From positions 85,712-149,711 of the forward strand of contig CAJTWH010000003.1 of NCBI GenBank assembly GCA_910579995.1: a stretch of 64,000 nt of DNA. Reading direction: 5' to 3'. Of this stretch, positions 35,969 through 45,488 are shown piece after piece (position 1 is the first letter of the stretch; the number at the start of each line of letters is the position of its first letter). The notes under the pieces are model-generated. The model searched no databases, had not been told where the DNA came from, and saw only the letters and a program-made list of their open reading frames with translations. Source of the stretch: an uncultured Muribaculaceae bacterium. GTDB lineage: Bacteria > Bacteroidota > Bacteroidia > Bacteroidales > Muribaculaceae. Position numbers and translations under genes: made by a program.

Positions 35969-38900
35969 TTAGATATCTATCGCCACACCGGCTGAATAGG
36001 TTCTCATAAGGGGATAAGAGGCGAAGCTGCTCTGCTCGGGGTCGATCATCTTTGTGCGCAGGTTGTTCCATGTGTGCACGTTGTCGGCCGTTACATAGAA
36101 TCGAACACCGCTCATACCGATCTTGCGGGTGAGGTTTGCCGGAAGAGTGTAGCCGATGGTGATGTTTTTGAGTCGCACATACGAGGCGTCCATCGTGTAG
36201 TAGTCGTTGGCAGTGTGGCTCGATGTCTCCGAGAGTGACAGACGGGGATGGGTGATGAGTGCACCGGCTGCGTAGCGCTCGTCGCTCCAGCGGTTGTCGC
36301 ACATATCAGAGAAGAATGTCGTGCCATAGTTCTCAAACATTACCTGACTGCCGAAGTAGCGGGTGTATTTGCCCACGCCCTGAAGCATGACAGAGAAATC
36401 GAAACCGTAGAGGTTACCACCGAGTGTCACACCGTAAGTGATACGCGGAAGAAGACTTGAGTATCCGATAGGAGCAAGGTCTTTCTCATTGATGATACCG
36501 TCGTCGTTGAGATCCTGATATACGAAGTCGCCGCGTTTGGGCTGAGCTCCGATGTATTCGAGGCCGCGGAGAGCGATCTGCTCATCGGTATTGTAGAAGC
36601 CTGTGCCGTCAAGACCAAGCTCGGGGTTGACGCTGCGGTCAATAAGGTAGCCGAAGCACTGGCCAATGCTGAAGCCTTCAGTACGGAGGGGATAAGCGTA
36701 GTCATCGCCACGGTAAACCTCGTCGGCTTCAATCACAGTATTCTTGTTGTAAGCGAAGTTGCCGCTGAGGTAGAACATCATGTCGCGGTTGACTGAATAG
36801 TCGTAGCGGGCTGTAACTTCAAAACCGGAGTTCTTAACCTTACCGAAGTTTGAACGGGGAAGCTGAGTCGATGTCAGACCACCGATCGAGGGTATGGTGT
36901 TACGTGAGATAAGAATACCGGAGCGGTTCTCGCGGAAGTAGTCGAATGTAAGGTCAAGGTGACGGAAGAGTGTGAGGTCGATAGCGTAGTTTTGCTTCCA
37001 TGCAGTCTCCCAGTGGATATCGTCATTACCGATAAGCTGCTCTTTGATAACACCGGTACCGAGACCTGAACTTGTGAGCGAGCTGGGCACGTAGATACTT
37101 TCTACGGGCATGTAGTAATAAGGTACTTTTGAGTTGTTGTCGAGATAGAGGAAGCGGTGGTTCTGGCGGGTAGTCTCGTTAGATCCGGCATAAAGTTCGT
37201 CGTTACCGACTTTACCGATAGAAGCACGGAGCTTAAGATTTGTAATCACACCGCTGTTGCGCAGACGCTCCATGAATTTCTCATTCGAAATCACCCAACC
37301 GAGTGAGAAGGCGGGGAAGAAACCGAAGCGGTGACCGGGAGCGAACTGCTCCGAACCGTTGTAGCCGATGTTGACCTCGGCGAGGTAACGAGAGTCGAAA
37401 GCGTAGGTGAAACGACCTGCAAGACCGATCATCTTATAAGGAATAGAGCCGAGGATGTTTTCCTGCTCATCGCGTTGGAAGAGCAACATGCCTGTCACAT
37501 TGTGAACGTCGTTGAATGTGCGGTTGTAGTTGATCTGAGCCTGCAGGTTCATGAACCAACGGCTAACGTCGGCACGCGAGAGAGCGAGCTGACCGTCGTC
37601 TTCAGAGTCACCCTGCATGATAAACACGGGGCTGTCGTAACCACCGGGATGGAGATTATAGAGATAACCGGCAAAGTTCTTGCTGCCCATGGTCAATTCC
37701 TGAGAATATGTCTCGAACGATACGAGTGCGCGGGCTGAGAGGCCTTTGGTGATACCGTCGAGCTTGAAGTTGAGGGCTGCGATGGCATTTGCGCTCGCTT
37801 CAACGAGAAGTTTGTAACCTGAGCGGTTGAGCTGGCCATATACTGACTGAGCCAAGGTGAGTTCAGGATCCTGAACAACCATACCGCCACGTACATAGTG
37901 CCATCCCATTGTACCGTCGTCGCGTGTTCCTTCCGACACCACGAATCCATTTTCGGCATTGCCTGCGATGGTAAGCGGGCCGGGAACGGTAGGCTTCGAG
38001 GTCAGGGCACCCCAACGGAGACCGGATGTATCGGCACCCGACATGTTGGCGGCCGCCTGATTGGTTTTCTTAATCGATGAGCTCACGTCGAATGAAGCGC
38101 TCAACCAATTGTTGAATGTATAGTCAAGGTTGGTGCGGATATTGTAGCGGTTCATCTTCGACTGGGGATCGTAGCCGAGAGTGCTCTTCGATTCGGTGTT
38201 ATACATACCACCTTGATATACATAGCCTGCACTTGCGAAGTAGCGGAGTTTTTTAGTACCGCCGCTGATGTTCACGTTTGCCTGTACCATGTTTGAGTGA
38301 TCCTTCAGATATACATCACCCCAGTCGGTATCAGGATACCAGTAGCGCTGTACGGGGTCAGTGGGGCCACCGTTCTGCCACATGTCGTAGATTGCGATTT
38401 CTTCGGGGCTGTAAAGAAGAGCGCCGCCGTCGTTCTGCGAAGCCTCGTTGGCCATGCGGGCAAAATCCCAAGAGTGGCGTGCCTCGGGCCAATAGTTGAA
38501 CTTCTGCATTGAATATGTGACCTGACCATGGACGTTTACCTTGCCTTCCTCGCCTCGGCGGGTTGTGATAAGGATTACACCGTTGGCACCACGCACACCG
38601 AATACAGCGGTCGACGAAGCGTCTTTAAGAATAGAGATAGTCTCTACCTCGTTGGGGTCGATCTCGCTCATTGACGTACGAGGAATACCGTCGACAAGGA
38701 TAAGCGGAGAAGTACCGTTCATTGTAGCGGCACCGCGAAGGAACATCTTCACGTCGTCCTCACCGGGAGCACCGCTCTGCTGCATTGTGGTAAGACCGGG
38801 GAGCTTACCTGAAAGAGTGGCAGCAAGGTTAGGCTCGGAAGACTTCTTGATGTCTTTCGAACCGATTGCGGCAACCGAACCGGTCACCGTTACTTTCTTT

Positions 38901-39256
38901 TGTTGACCGTATGCAACTACCACCACCTCGTCAAGGTCGGTGATGGATGATTCCATCGTCACGTTAATAACTGATTTGGTAACCGGAACAGTCACAGGTT
39001 TCATACCTACGAATGAAAATTCCAGTACCGGTTTAGCCGAGGTAAGTTTCATTGAATACTCACCGTCGATGTTTGTTACCGTGGCATTTTTAGTGTTTAA
39101 TTCGCGTACGGCAGCACCGATCACGGGTTCACCTTGATCGTCGATTACTGTGCCGCTGACTGTCCGAATGTCAGCACCCCAAGCCGCCGGTATGGATACC
39201 AGGCAAAGCAACATTGCCATGCAAAGTGCAATCAGGAGTTTTTGATGGTAAGACAT
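35969..39256 (-). CDS. SusC-like TonB-dependent transporter (first pair)
   Basis: A 1095-residue outer-membrane transporter, full family length. After the signal peptide (ending AAWGAD) comes the CarboxypepD_reg domain (TVSGTVIDDQGEPVIGAAV, then LEFSFVGMKPVTV), the TonB box region DLDEVVVVAYG, the plug (PLILVDGIPRTSMSEIDPNE, SILKDASSTAVFGVRGANG) and the barrel. It is the first gene of the SusCDCD operon, with its own -7 box at 39280-39287. It should import oligosaccharides made by the surface enzymes of the locus into the periplasm with energy from TonB. Confidence 0.95.
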   Translation of the reverse strand: MSYHQKLLIALCMAMLLCLVSIPAAWGADIRTVSGTVIDDQGEPVIGAAVRELNTKNATVTNIDGEYSMKLTSAKPVLEFSFVGMKPVTVPVTKSVINVTMESSITDLDEVVVVAYGQQKKVTVTGSVAAIGSKDIKKSSEPNLAATLSGKLPGLTTMQQSGAPGEDDVKMFLRGAATMNGTSPLILVDGIPRTSMSEIDPNEVETISILKDASSTAVFGVRGANGVILITTRRGEEGKVNVHGQVTYSMQKFNYWPEARHSWDFARMANEASQNDGGALLYSPEEIAIYDMWQNGGPTDPVQRYWYPDTDWGDVYLKDHSNMVQANVNISGGTKKLRYFASAGYVYQGGMYNTESKSTLGYDPQSKMNRYNIRTNLDYTFNNWLSASFDVSSSIKKTNQAAANMSGADTSGLRWGALTSKPTVPGPLTIAGNAENGFVVSEGTRDDGTMGWHYVRGGMVVQDPELTLAQSVYGQLNRSGYKLLVEASANAIAALNFKLDGITKGLSARALVSFETYSQELTMGSKNFAGYLYNLHPGGYDSPVFIMQGDSEDDGQLALSRADVSRWFMNLQAQINYNRTFNDVHNVTGMLLFQRDEQENILGSIPYKMIGLAGRFTYAFDSRYLAEVNIGYNGSEQFAPGHRFGFFPAFSLGWVISNEKFMERLRNSGVITNLKLRASIGKVGNDELYAGSNETTRQNHRFLYLDNNSKVPYYYMPVESIYVPSSLTSSGLGTGVIKEQLIGNDDIHWETAWKQNYAIDLTLFRHLDLTFDYFRENRSGILISRNTIPSIGGLTSTQLPRSNFGKVKNSGFEVTARYDYSVNRDMMFYLSGNFAYNKNTVIEADEVYRGDDYAYPLRTEGFSIGQCFGYLIDRSVNPELGLDGTGFYNTDEQIALRGLEYIGAQPKRGDFVYQDLNDDGIINEKDLAPIGYSSLLPRITYGVTLGGNLYGFDFSVMLQGVGKYTRYFGSQVMFENYGTTFFSDMCDNRWSDERYAAGALITHPRLSLSETSSHTANDYYTMDASYVRLKNITIGYTLPANLTRKIGMSGVRFYVTADNVHTWNNLRTKMIDPEQSSFASYPLMRTYSAGVAIDI

Positions 39257-39279
39257 GATTGGTTGTTTAAGATTTGTGG

Positions 39280-39287
39280 CAAAATTA
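39280..39287 (-). promoter_or_regulatory. -7 box upstream of the first SusC gene
   Basis: The minus strand reads TAATTTTG, matching TAnnTTTG, 23 bases before the ATG. The -33 element is poor (ATTAAT region), as is common when an activator is needed. The 152-base region 39257-39408 has no gene and is AT-rich. Confidence 0.6.
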
Positions 39288-39408
39288 GTAACTGATAGCT
39301 TAAAGTTATTAATTCTGTAGTTTCAAGTTTATTTATATTTGTTTCATTTTTTTGCATAAATACTTACATATTCGTGCCATCAATTTGTTTACTTCTTTGA
39401 TTCACAAT

Positions 39409-41271
39409 TCATTGCGGCTGCGAGACATATAAGTAGTTGAAACGGCCGCCGGGAGCGGTATCGCCGCTGACATAGAAGTCGAGCACATCGCCGGGGCGCT
39501 GCATATTGTCGTTCCACTTGAACTCGATGGCGATATCATCACCAAGTCCGAGCAAGGATTTCGCAATCTCAAGCTCAAGGACATTGTCCTTGGCGACATA
39601 GCGACCGGTGCCGGCATGAGTCCAATTCCAAGTGTTATCCACGCATTTTTCAATAGTCACCTTACCGCTTTTCGGAGACACGCGGTTGACGATATAATCG
39701 TATCCGTTCCAGCCGGTATTACGGTCGCGGTCGACATCGATAAAGAGCATCATCCAATTGGGATCGCTTGCCGGAGTGAGTGCGTCGGCTGTCTCCACAC
39801 GGAAGTAAACCTTATCTTTATCGTGAGTCACCTGCGCTCCGGTGATATCGTTTCGGCCCGAGTTGTCGGTATAATATTTATTATAGCGCCCCGGATGGTC
39901 GCGGTGAAAGGTATTTCCTTTGTAAGCTGTATAACGCGGATACACATTGTCCCAAGCTCCTTTCGCTCCGAGCTTTATAGTCTTTGCAGGAGACGCCTTT
40001 TCGGGGCGATCCATACCTTTGAATCGACGGACATTGTCGACAAGCTGCTGATAGTAGACGTCGCCCTTGTCGCCCCAACCTTTGGTGGGCTCGATATCGC
40101 GGCTGTGATCGCGGTCGAACTGGTCTACAAACGACAGAGGGTCGCTCCAACCGTGAGCCTTTGTCCACATTCCGGATGTCCATTCGTTCCAACCGGTCAC
40201 GAAAACAAGCTCAGGCTGAATCTCGTTGATGGCGCGGTCCCATTGCTCTTGGAAATTACGGCCATAGAGGTAAGCGTCGGGGCGTTTGTCATAGCCCTGC
40301 TGCTTGCCATAGCTTCTCCCGTAAGTATCAGGGAGGGTAAACGCGCAGCAGTGGCCGCCACTGCCTGTGCCGGCATTCTGCGCTATGCCTACAACGCACT
40401 GCTCTGCCCTGCCCGTTGCCGGGTCAACGGCGTAGGGATGGGTAGGATAGACCTCAAGCCACCCCCACTGCTTCGAGCCTTCTTTGGGGCCGCAGACATA
40501 ATCGGGCTGGCCGGGACGGAAAGTGAAGAAATCACGTATCTTCTGCTCCACACCTTCTGTAGCGAGGTTGTCGGGATAAGCCATGATGAGGGGTTTCCCT
40601 TTCCAATAAAACCACAGATCGCTGTATTCGCCTTTGCTATAGAGGTCATTATAAAGATTTAACAGCGATTTCTTAGAATCGGGTGTCGGTGCGAAAGGCA
40701 GCATAAACACAATACCGGGCACTTTCACGCCATCTTTCTTAGCCTGTGCCCAAGTCTTTAGCAATGCGCGGTAAGAGGCCTCCCATAGTAAAGAGCCGTT
40801 GGTGCAGTCGAAAAACACACAGTCGATACCGGCGTCGGCCAGCATTTCAGCATGTTTACGCAAAACCCAAGGGTCGGTGGTGGCATAATAGCCGAATATA
40901 GGTTCATCCCAATAGAATGTGCCGGGGCGTTTGCCCGGTTCTCCCCATGCAGGATGGTAATAGTCGTTGATAGCCTCGGGGTGCTCACGGAGCACTTCGG
41001 TAATGTTTTTAACTTCAATGGCGGTATTGTCCCGCCCACCATTCTCGTCGTCGCCCTGATGCCATGTCCAATAGAACATGCCGACATAGCGCGATGAATC
41101 TCTGTCGCCTGCGCGGTCGTGCGATATGGCCTTCCGGCCGAGAGCGTCGGTCAGCATCCAGTGGTCGCTTTCTGCTGTAACGCTCCCGGGCCCGGCCATC
41201 GCAACAAGCGCCATGCACATGGAACTTGCCGCTGCAAACAGTCTTAAAGTAGATTTTATGTTATTAATCAT
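39409..41271 (-). CDS. Secreted GH71/GH99-like TIM-barrel protein with CBM9-like end, no tail (paralogue 3)
   Basis: A 620-residue protein with signal peptide (ending VAMA). The barrel has VGMFYWTWHQGDD, TFYWDEPIFGYY, EMLADAGIDCVFFDCTNG, LWFYWKGKPLIMAYP and VFVTGWNEWTSGMW, a pattern of GH71/GH99-like glycoside hydrolases; the acidic residues in FYWDEP and WNEW are candidates for catalysis. From about residue 450 a beta-sandwich resembles family 9 carbohydrate-binding domains (VYFRVETADALTP, MLFIDVDRDRNTGWNGYDYI). It ends GGRFNYLYVSQPQ, just where its two neighbours continue into a sorting-type tail. Last of a four-gene operon, 12 bases after the next paralogue. Substrate unknown; exact family not assigned. 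Confidence 0.75.
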   Translation of the reverse strand: MINNIKSTLRLFAAASSMCMALVAMAGPGSVTAESDHWMLTDALGRKAISHDRAGDRDSSRYVGMFYWTWHQGDDENGGRDNTAIEVKNITEVLREHPEAINDYYHPAWGEPGKRPGTFYWDEPIFGYYATTDPWVLRKHAEMLADAGIDCVFFDCTNGSLLWEASYRALLKTWAQAKKDGVKVPGIVFMLPFAPTPDSKKSLLNLYNDLYSKGEYSDLWFYWKGKPLIMAYPDNLATEGVEQKIRDFFTFRPGQPDYVCGPKEGSKQWGWLEVYPTHPYAVDPATGRAEQCVVGIAQNAGTGSGGHCCAFTLPDTYGRSYGKQQGYDKRPDAYLYGRNFQEQWDRAINEIQPELVFVTGWNEWTSGMWTKAHGWSDPLSFVDQFDRDHSRDIEPTKGWGDKGDVYYQQLVDNVRRFKGMDRPEKASPAKTIKLGAKGAWDNVYPRYTAYKGNTFHRDHPGRYNKYYTDNSGRNDITGAQVTHDKDKVYFRVETADALTPASDPNWMMLFIDVDRDRNTGWNGYDYIVNRVSPKSGKVTIEKCVDNTWNWTHAGTGRYVAKDNVLELEIAKSLLGLGDDIAIEFKWNDNMQRPGDVLDFYVSGDTAPGGRFNYLYVSQPQ

Positions 41272-41283
41272 TATCCTTCAGAT

Positions 41284-43353
41284 TTATCGAACAAAGACTT
41301 TGACTGCACTGCCTTTGCTATTGAATATATACATGCCTGCGGCAGGCAGCTCTATTGTCACATTGCCACACGAACGAGCTACGGTAGAACCGCTTAACGA
41401 GCTGACAGTAAAGTCACCGTCGCACTCTACACTCACACGTGTGTCGCCTATCGGATAAGCTTTTATGGCATTGTGTGAGGTGACAGCCGAAATACCCGAT
41501 ACAGGCATTTCTGACGTGTAGCGATAGTTGAATCGTCCACCGGGCGCGCTGTCGCCGCTGACATAGAAGTCCAAAACCTCGTGATCCTGCATGTTGTCGT
41601 TCCATTTAAACTCGATATCAACCTTTTCGCCAAGATTTAGAAGCGACTTTGGCACGGCAATCTCAAGAACATTGTCGTTGACAACATATTTGGCACGGCC
41701 ACGGCTCATCCATATCCATTTACTGCCGGGACACTTCTCTACGTATGCTTCGCCATTTTCAGGAGATTTGCGGTTGATTACGTAGTCATATCCGCCCCAA
41801 CCGGTTGATTTATCACGGTCTACATCAATGAAGAGCTGCATCCATGCCGGATCGGTGCTCGGGCTGAGCGTAGCAGCCGTCTCTACACGGAAATAGACAT
41901 ATTCGGCGTCGTGGGTTACCTGAGCGCCGACGATATCGTTGCGGCCGGTGTTGTCGGTGTAATATTTGTTGTAACGTCCGCTGTGGTCGCGGTGGAAAGT
42001 ATTGCCTTTGTAGGCTTTATAGCGTGGAAGTACGTCATCCCACTGACCGGCGACACCGAGTTCGATAGTCTTGGGCTCGGAAGCCTCTGCCGGAGCAGCC
42101 ATACCTTTGAAACGGCGCACATTATCAACGAGTTGCTGGTAATACACATCACCTTTGTCGCCCCAACCTTTGGTCGGTTCGCAATCGCGGCTGTGATCCC
42201 AATCGAATTGATCTACAAACGATAGCGGATCACTCCACCCGTGGGCAGACGTCCACATACCCGATGTCCACTCATTCCATCCGGTCACAAACACAAATTC
42301 AGGTTTAATCTCATTGATTGCCCTATCCCATTGCTCTTGGAAGTTCCAACCGTAGAGATAGCCGTTTGAGCGGGTGTCGAAGCCCTTGAGTTTGCTATAG
42401 CTGCGGCCGTATGTATTGGGCAGATTGAAGGCGCAGCAGTGCCCACCGCTGGCAGCACGGGCATTCTGGGCCACACCTACGGTGCATTGTTCGGCCTTAC
42501 CGTTAACAACATTAAAGGCGTGGTTGGGATAAACCTCAAGCCAACCCCATTGCTGAGAATTTGCCTTAGGGCCACTGACATAGTCGGGCTGTCCGGGACG
42601 GAAGGTAAAGAATGTACGGATTTCAAGCTCTACGCCTGAAACATCAAGATTGTCCGGGTAGGCCATGATGAGAGGCTTACCTTTCCAATAAAACCAGAGG
42701 TCTTTATACAATCCCTTACTGTAAAGGTTATTATATAAATAATTTAGCGAAACCTTAGAGTCGGGTGTAGCTGCGAATGGCAGGATAAATGCGATTTTGG
42801 GCACATTCACACCGTCTTTCTGAGCCTGCGACCAAGTTTCGAGAAGTGCCTTGTAAGAGTATTCCCAGACAAATGAGCCATTGGTGCAGTCCATGATTAT
42901 ACAGTCGATACCCGCGTCGGCGAGCATTTCGGCATGTTTGCGGAGCACCCAAGGATCAGTTGTGCGGTAATAGCCGAAAATCGGCTCATCCCAATAGAAA
43001 ACGCCCGGGCGTTTTGCACCCTCACCCCAAGCAGGATGATTATAGTTGTTTATGGCCTCGGGATATTGCCTCAATACTTCCGTTATATTCTTGACTTCCA
43101 CATTTGTATCGTCAAGGCCGGCATTGAAATCATATCCTTGGTGCCAAGTCCAATAGAACAAGCCTACGAAACGCTCTTCATTGCGCTCGCCGGCTTCTTC
43201 ATAGACAGAAGCCTTTCTTCCGAGAGCGTCAGTGAGCATCCAGTTGTCACTTTCAGCTGTAACGCTCCCGGTTGAGGCCTGGGCAGACACCGCCATGCAC
43301 ATGGAAATGGCCGCCGCAAACAGAGTGGTGTAATTAGTATTAAAAAAAACCAT
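41284..43353 (-). CDS. Secreted GH71/GH99-like TIM-barrel protein with CBM9-like domain and tail (paralogue 2)
   Basis: A 689-residue close relative of the 39409 protein (VTAESDNWMLTDALGRKA near the start, VGLFYWTWHQGYD, FYWDEPIFGYY, LWFYWKGKPLIMAYP, TGWNEWTSGMW). The CBM9-like domain includes MQLFIDVDRDKSTGWGGYDY. After GGRFNYRYTSEM it continues for about 65 residues with GISAV and a tail of the second type, SSLSGSTVARS ... LPAAGMYIFNSKG, ending in VFVR. This suggests export to the cell surface, unlike its shorter neighbour. It is 30 bases from the 43384 gene and 12 bases from the 39409 gene. Enzyme family not settled; a surface endo-acting hydrolase is a reasonable guess. Confidence 0.75.
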   Translation of the reverse strand: MVFFNTNYTTLFAAAISMCMAVSAQASTGSVTAESDNWMLTDALGRKASVYEEAGERNEERFVGLFYWTWHQGYDFNAGLDDTNVEVKNITEVLRQYPEAINNYNHPAWGEGAKRPGVFYWDEPIFGYYRTTDPWVLRKHAEMLADAGIDCIIMDCTNGSFVWEYSYKALLETWSQAQKDGVNVPKIAFILPFAATPDSKVSLNYLYNNLYSKGLYKDLWFYWKGKPLIMAYPDNLDVSGVELEIRTFFTFRPGQPDYVSGPKANSQQWGWLEVYPNHAFNVVNGKAEQCTVGVAQNARAASGGHCCAFNLPNTYGRSYSKLKGFDTRSNGYLYGWNFQEQWDRAINEIKPEFVFVTGWNEWTSGMWTSAHGWSDPLSFVDQFDWDHSRDCEPTKGWGDKGDVYYQQLVDNVRRFKGMAAPAEASEPKTIELGVAGQWDDVLPRYKAYKGNTFHRDHSGRYNKYYTDNTGRNDIVGAQVTHDAEYVYFRVETAATLSPSTDPAWMQLFIDVDRDKSTGWGGYDYVINRKSPENGEAYVEKCPGSKWIWMSRGRAKYVVNDNVLEIAVPKSLLNLGEKVDIEFKWNDNMQDHEVLDFYVSGDSAPGGRFNYRYTSEMPVSGISAVTSHNAIKAYPIGDTRVSVECDGDFTVSSLSGSTVARSCGNVTIELPAAGMYIFNSKGSAVKVFVR

Positions 43354-43383
43354 GAATCGGATATTTCTTGATTTAAGATTAGT

Positions 43384-45477
43384 TTACTGCACAAGCACCT
43401 TAACAGCCTGCCCTTGGGCAGCCACGATATACGTGCCGGCTGCCGGCAGGTTGACGGTAGTTTTACCGGAGCCGTTGGCGAGAATATGTCCCATCATACT
43501 CGTTACAGTAAAATTACTGTCGCTCTCTACATATAAAGCATTGCCTGTCAACGGGGTGGCAGTGAGCTTTGTTGCTTCAGGAAGTGAATTTTCCAAGCCA
43601 GTGCTTTCAAATTCCCAGCGGTAATTATAGCAGAATCTGCGGTTGGGAGCTGTGTCACCATCGGTGCACAGCGAGATAATATCGTTGATATCAGCAGGGT
43701 TATCGGCCCATTTGAAGTAGAAATTGCCTTTATCACTGTCGGCAATGCCCAAGTCGGCCAGATTCATCTCTAAAGTCAGATATTTCTCTGCAGTTCGGAA
43801 GTCGGCCTCACCGCTTTTCTCCCATGCTTTTGTCTCGTCGTTCCATTTGAGGATAACAGACTTGTCGGCCGACGCAAACTCCTTGTTTATAAGATAGTCG
43901 AAACCATTCCAGCCTGTCTTATAGTCGCAGTCGGAGTTTACGAAGAGTAACATCCAGTTGCTGTCGGTATAAGGAGTGAGAGCGTTGGCTGTCTCGGCAT
44001 AAAAAGCGATCTTGTCACCCTTTACATTTACTTTGGAAAGCAGAATATCGTTGCGTCCCGACGTATTTTCATACTTGTTGCCGCCATATCCGGTAAAATT
44101 ACGGTGAGTGACGTCGCCGGGAGTGTCGAGGTATTTCTCGGCAACACCTTCCCAAAGAGCAAAGTCGGAATTTACATCCAAATCGGCCGAAGCTGTTGCC
44201 AAAGGAGCTTCACGCACACCTTTGTAGCGGCGTATGCCGTCGATCATCTGCATGTAATAATTATCGGTATAGCCTCCTTTCATGGGCTGGATAGAGCGGT
44301 TGAACTCAGCATTATATTGGTCAACGAACTGGAAGTTGCTTTTCGGTCGGCCCATGAAGTCAACTCCTTCGTATGTAGCGAATTGACCTGCAATCCACTC
44401 ATTCCAGTCATTGAGATAGATGAAATCGGGGTCGACACTGAGAGCCTCGTTCCAACGGTCTTGGAAATATAAGCCGAGTTTTTCAGGATTGCTCACCCAC
44501 TTGCGGTTGATGAACTTCTTGTTGGGAAGATCATATTCATTAAGAGTCGGTTCGCCGGCGGTAACCGTCCAGCTCTTGCCAACCTTTGTGGCAGCATGCT
44601 GCGCCGGAGTGACACACATCTGCTCATAGCGGCCGTTATGTGTAGCGGCTCGCTCAGCCGGAGTCAGGTCACTTACGTGCTTGTCGTGCATGTCGTAGCC
44701 GAAGCTCCAGTGGTCTTCCGAACCTACATAACGTTTGCCGTCCTGCGTGTAATAACCCCACCACATGTGACGGAGGGTAAAGAAATCCTTAACCTCTTGG
44801 CTGTATGTGTCGTTCTCATTATAGAGCAGCAAAGGTTTACCATCCCAGTAGAACCACAGATCTTTAAATTTATCTTGCGCGTAGTAATACTCGTAGATTT
44901 TCTGTGTGCACGACGCCACAGTACCGTTGTAGCCCCAGAAACAGAATTTAGGCACCTTATTACCCTCATTCTTCATCTCGGTCATAGTCTCAAAGAGAAT
45001 GTCCCAAGCCTCGGGATACAATACGGCATTTGTAAAATCGAGGATAAGCACATCTACACCCGCGTCGGTAAGCATAGATATATCCTTGCGTATCACATAC
45101 TTGTCGCCGCTTGTGAAATAGCCAAGCTCCGGCTCACCCCAATGATATGCAAATTCGTGAGTCCACAGAGGGTGGTTGTAGTCAAGACGCGCCTCAGGGT
45201 CTTTCTCAAGAATCTTTGTCACATCACTGGCGTAGGGTGAGGCGAAATTGGTATGAAACCAATCGTAATGCCACGATACATAGAAGATACCGACAGTGCG
45301 GTCTTTATCAGTACGCAGCGGTTGCTCGGCTGAAGTCGGCAGCACACGCTCCAAATCGTCGATTGCGACCCATGTATCGGGGTACAAGTCAATCGGCTCA
45401 GTCTCCGCATGGAGATTGAGGGGCAATCCTGCAGCGGCCGCCACCATCATAGCCATGTATAGTTGTCGGGAGGTCAT
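43384..45477 (-). CDS. Secreted GH71/GH99-like TIM-barrel protein with CBM9-like domain and tail (paralogue 1)
   Basis: A 697-residue, more divergent member of the trio. It keeps GIFYVSWHYDWF, YHWGEPELGYFTSGD, MLTDAGVDVLILDFTNA, LWFYWDGKPLLLYN and LNDWNEWIAGQF, so the candidate Glu residues of the barrel remain. The CBM9-like part has WMLLFVNSDCDYKTGWNGFD. It ends in a type IX-like tail (FTVTSMMGHILANG ... LPAAGTYIVAAQG then VKVLVQ). Second gene of the operon, 11 bases after the GH78-like gene. It may act on a related but different linkage from paralogues 2 and 3. Confidence 0.73.
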   Translation of the reverse strand: MTSRQLYMAMMVAAAAGLPLNLHAETEPIDLYPDTWVAIDDLERVLPTSAEQPLRTDKDRTVGIFYVSWHYDWFHTNFASPYASDVTKILEKDPEARLDYNHPLWTHEFAYHWGEPELGYFTSGDKYVIRKDISMLTDAGVDVLILDFTNAVLYPEAWDILFETMTEMKNEGNKVPKFCFWGYNGTVASCTQKIYEYYYAQDKFKDLWFYWDGKPLLLYNENDTYSQEVKDFFTLRHMWWGYYTQDGKRYVGSEDHWSFGYDMHDKHVSDLTPAERAATHNGRYEQMCVTPAQHAATKVGKSWTVTAGEPTLNEYDLPNKKFINRKWVSNPEKLGLYFQDRWNEALSVDPDFIYLNDWNEWIAGQFATYEGVDFMGRPKSNFQFVDQYNAEFNRSIQPMKGGYTDNYYMQMIDGIRRYKGVREAPLATASADLDVNSDFALWEGVAEKYLDTPGDVTHRNFTGYGGNKYENTSGRNDILLSKVNVKGDKIAFYAETANALTPYTDSNWMLLFVNSDCDYKTGWNGFDYLINKEFASADKSVILKWNDETKAWEKSGEADFRTAEKYLTLEMNLADLGIADSDKGNFYFKWADNPADINDIISLCTDGDTAPNRRFCYNYRWEFESTGLENSLPEATKLTATPLTGNALYVESDSNFTVTSMMGHILANGSGKTTVNLPAAGTYIVAAQGQAVKVLVQ

Positions 45478-45488
45478 AATTGTGTTAT

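Noticed and set aside
39300..39410. A frameshifted tail after the 39409 gene
   Set aside because: No frame downstream of the stop encodes a linker or tail like those of its neighbours.
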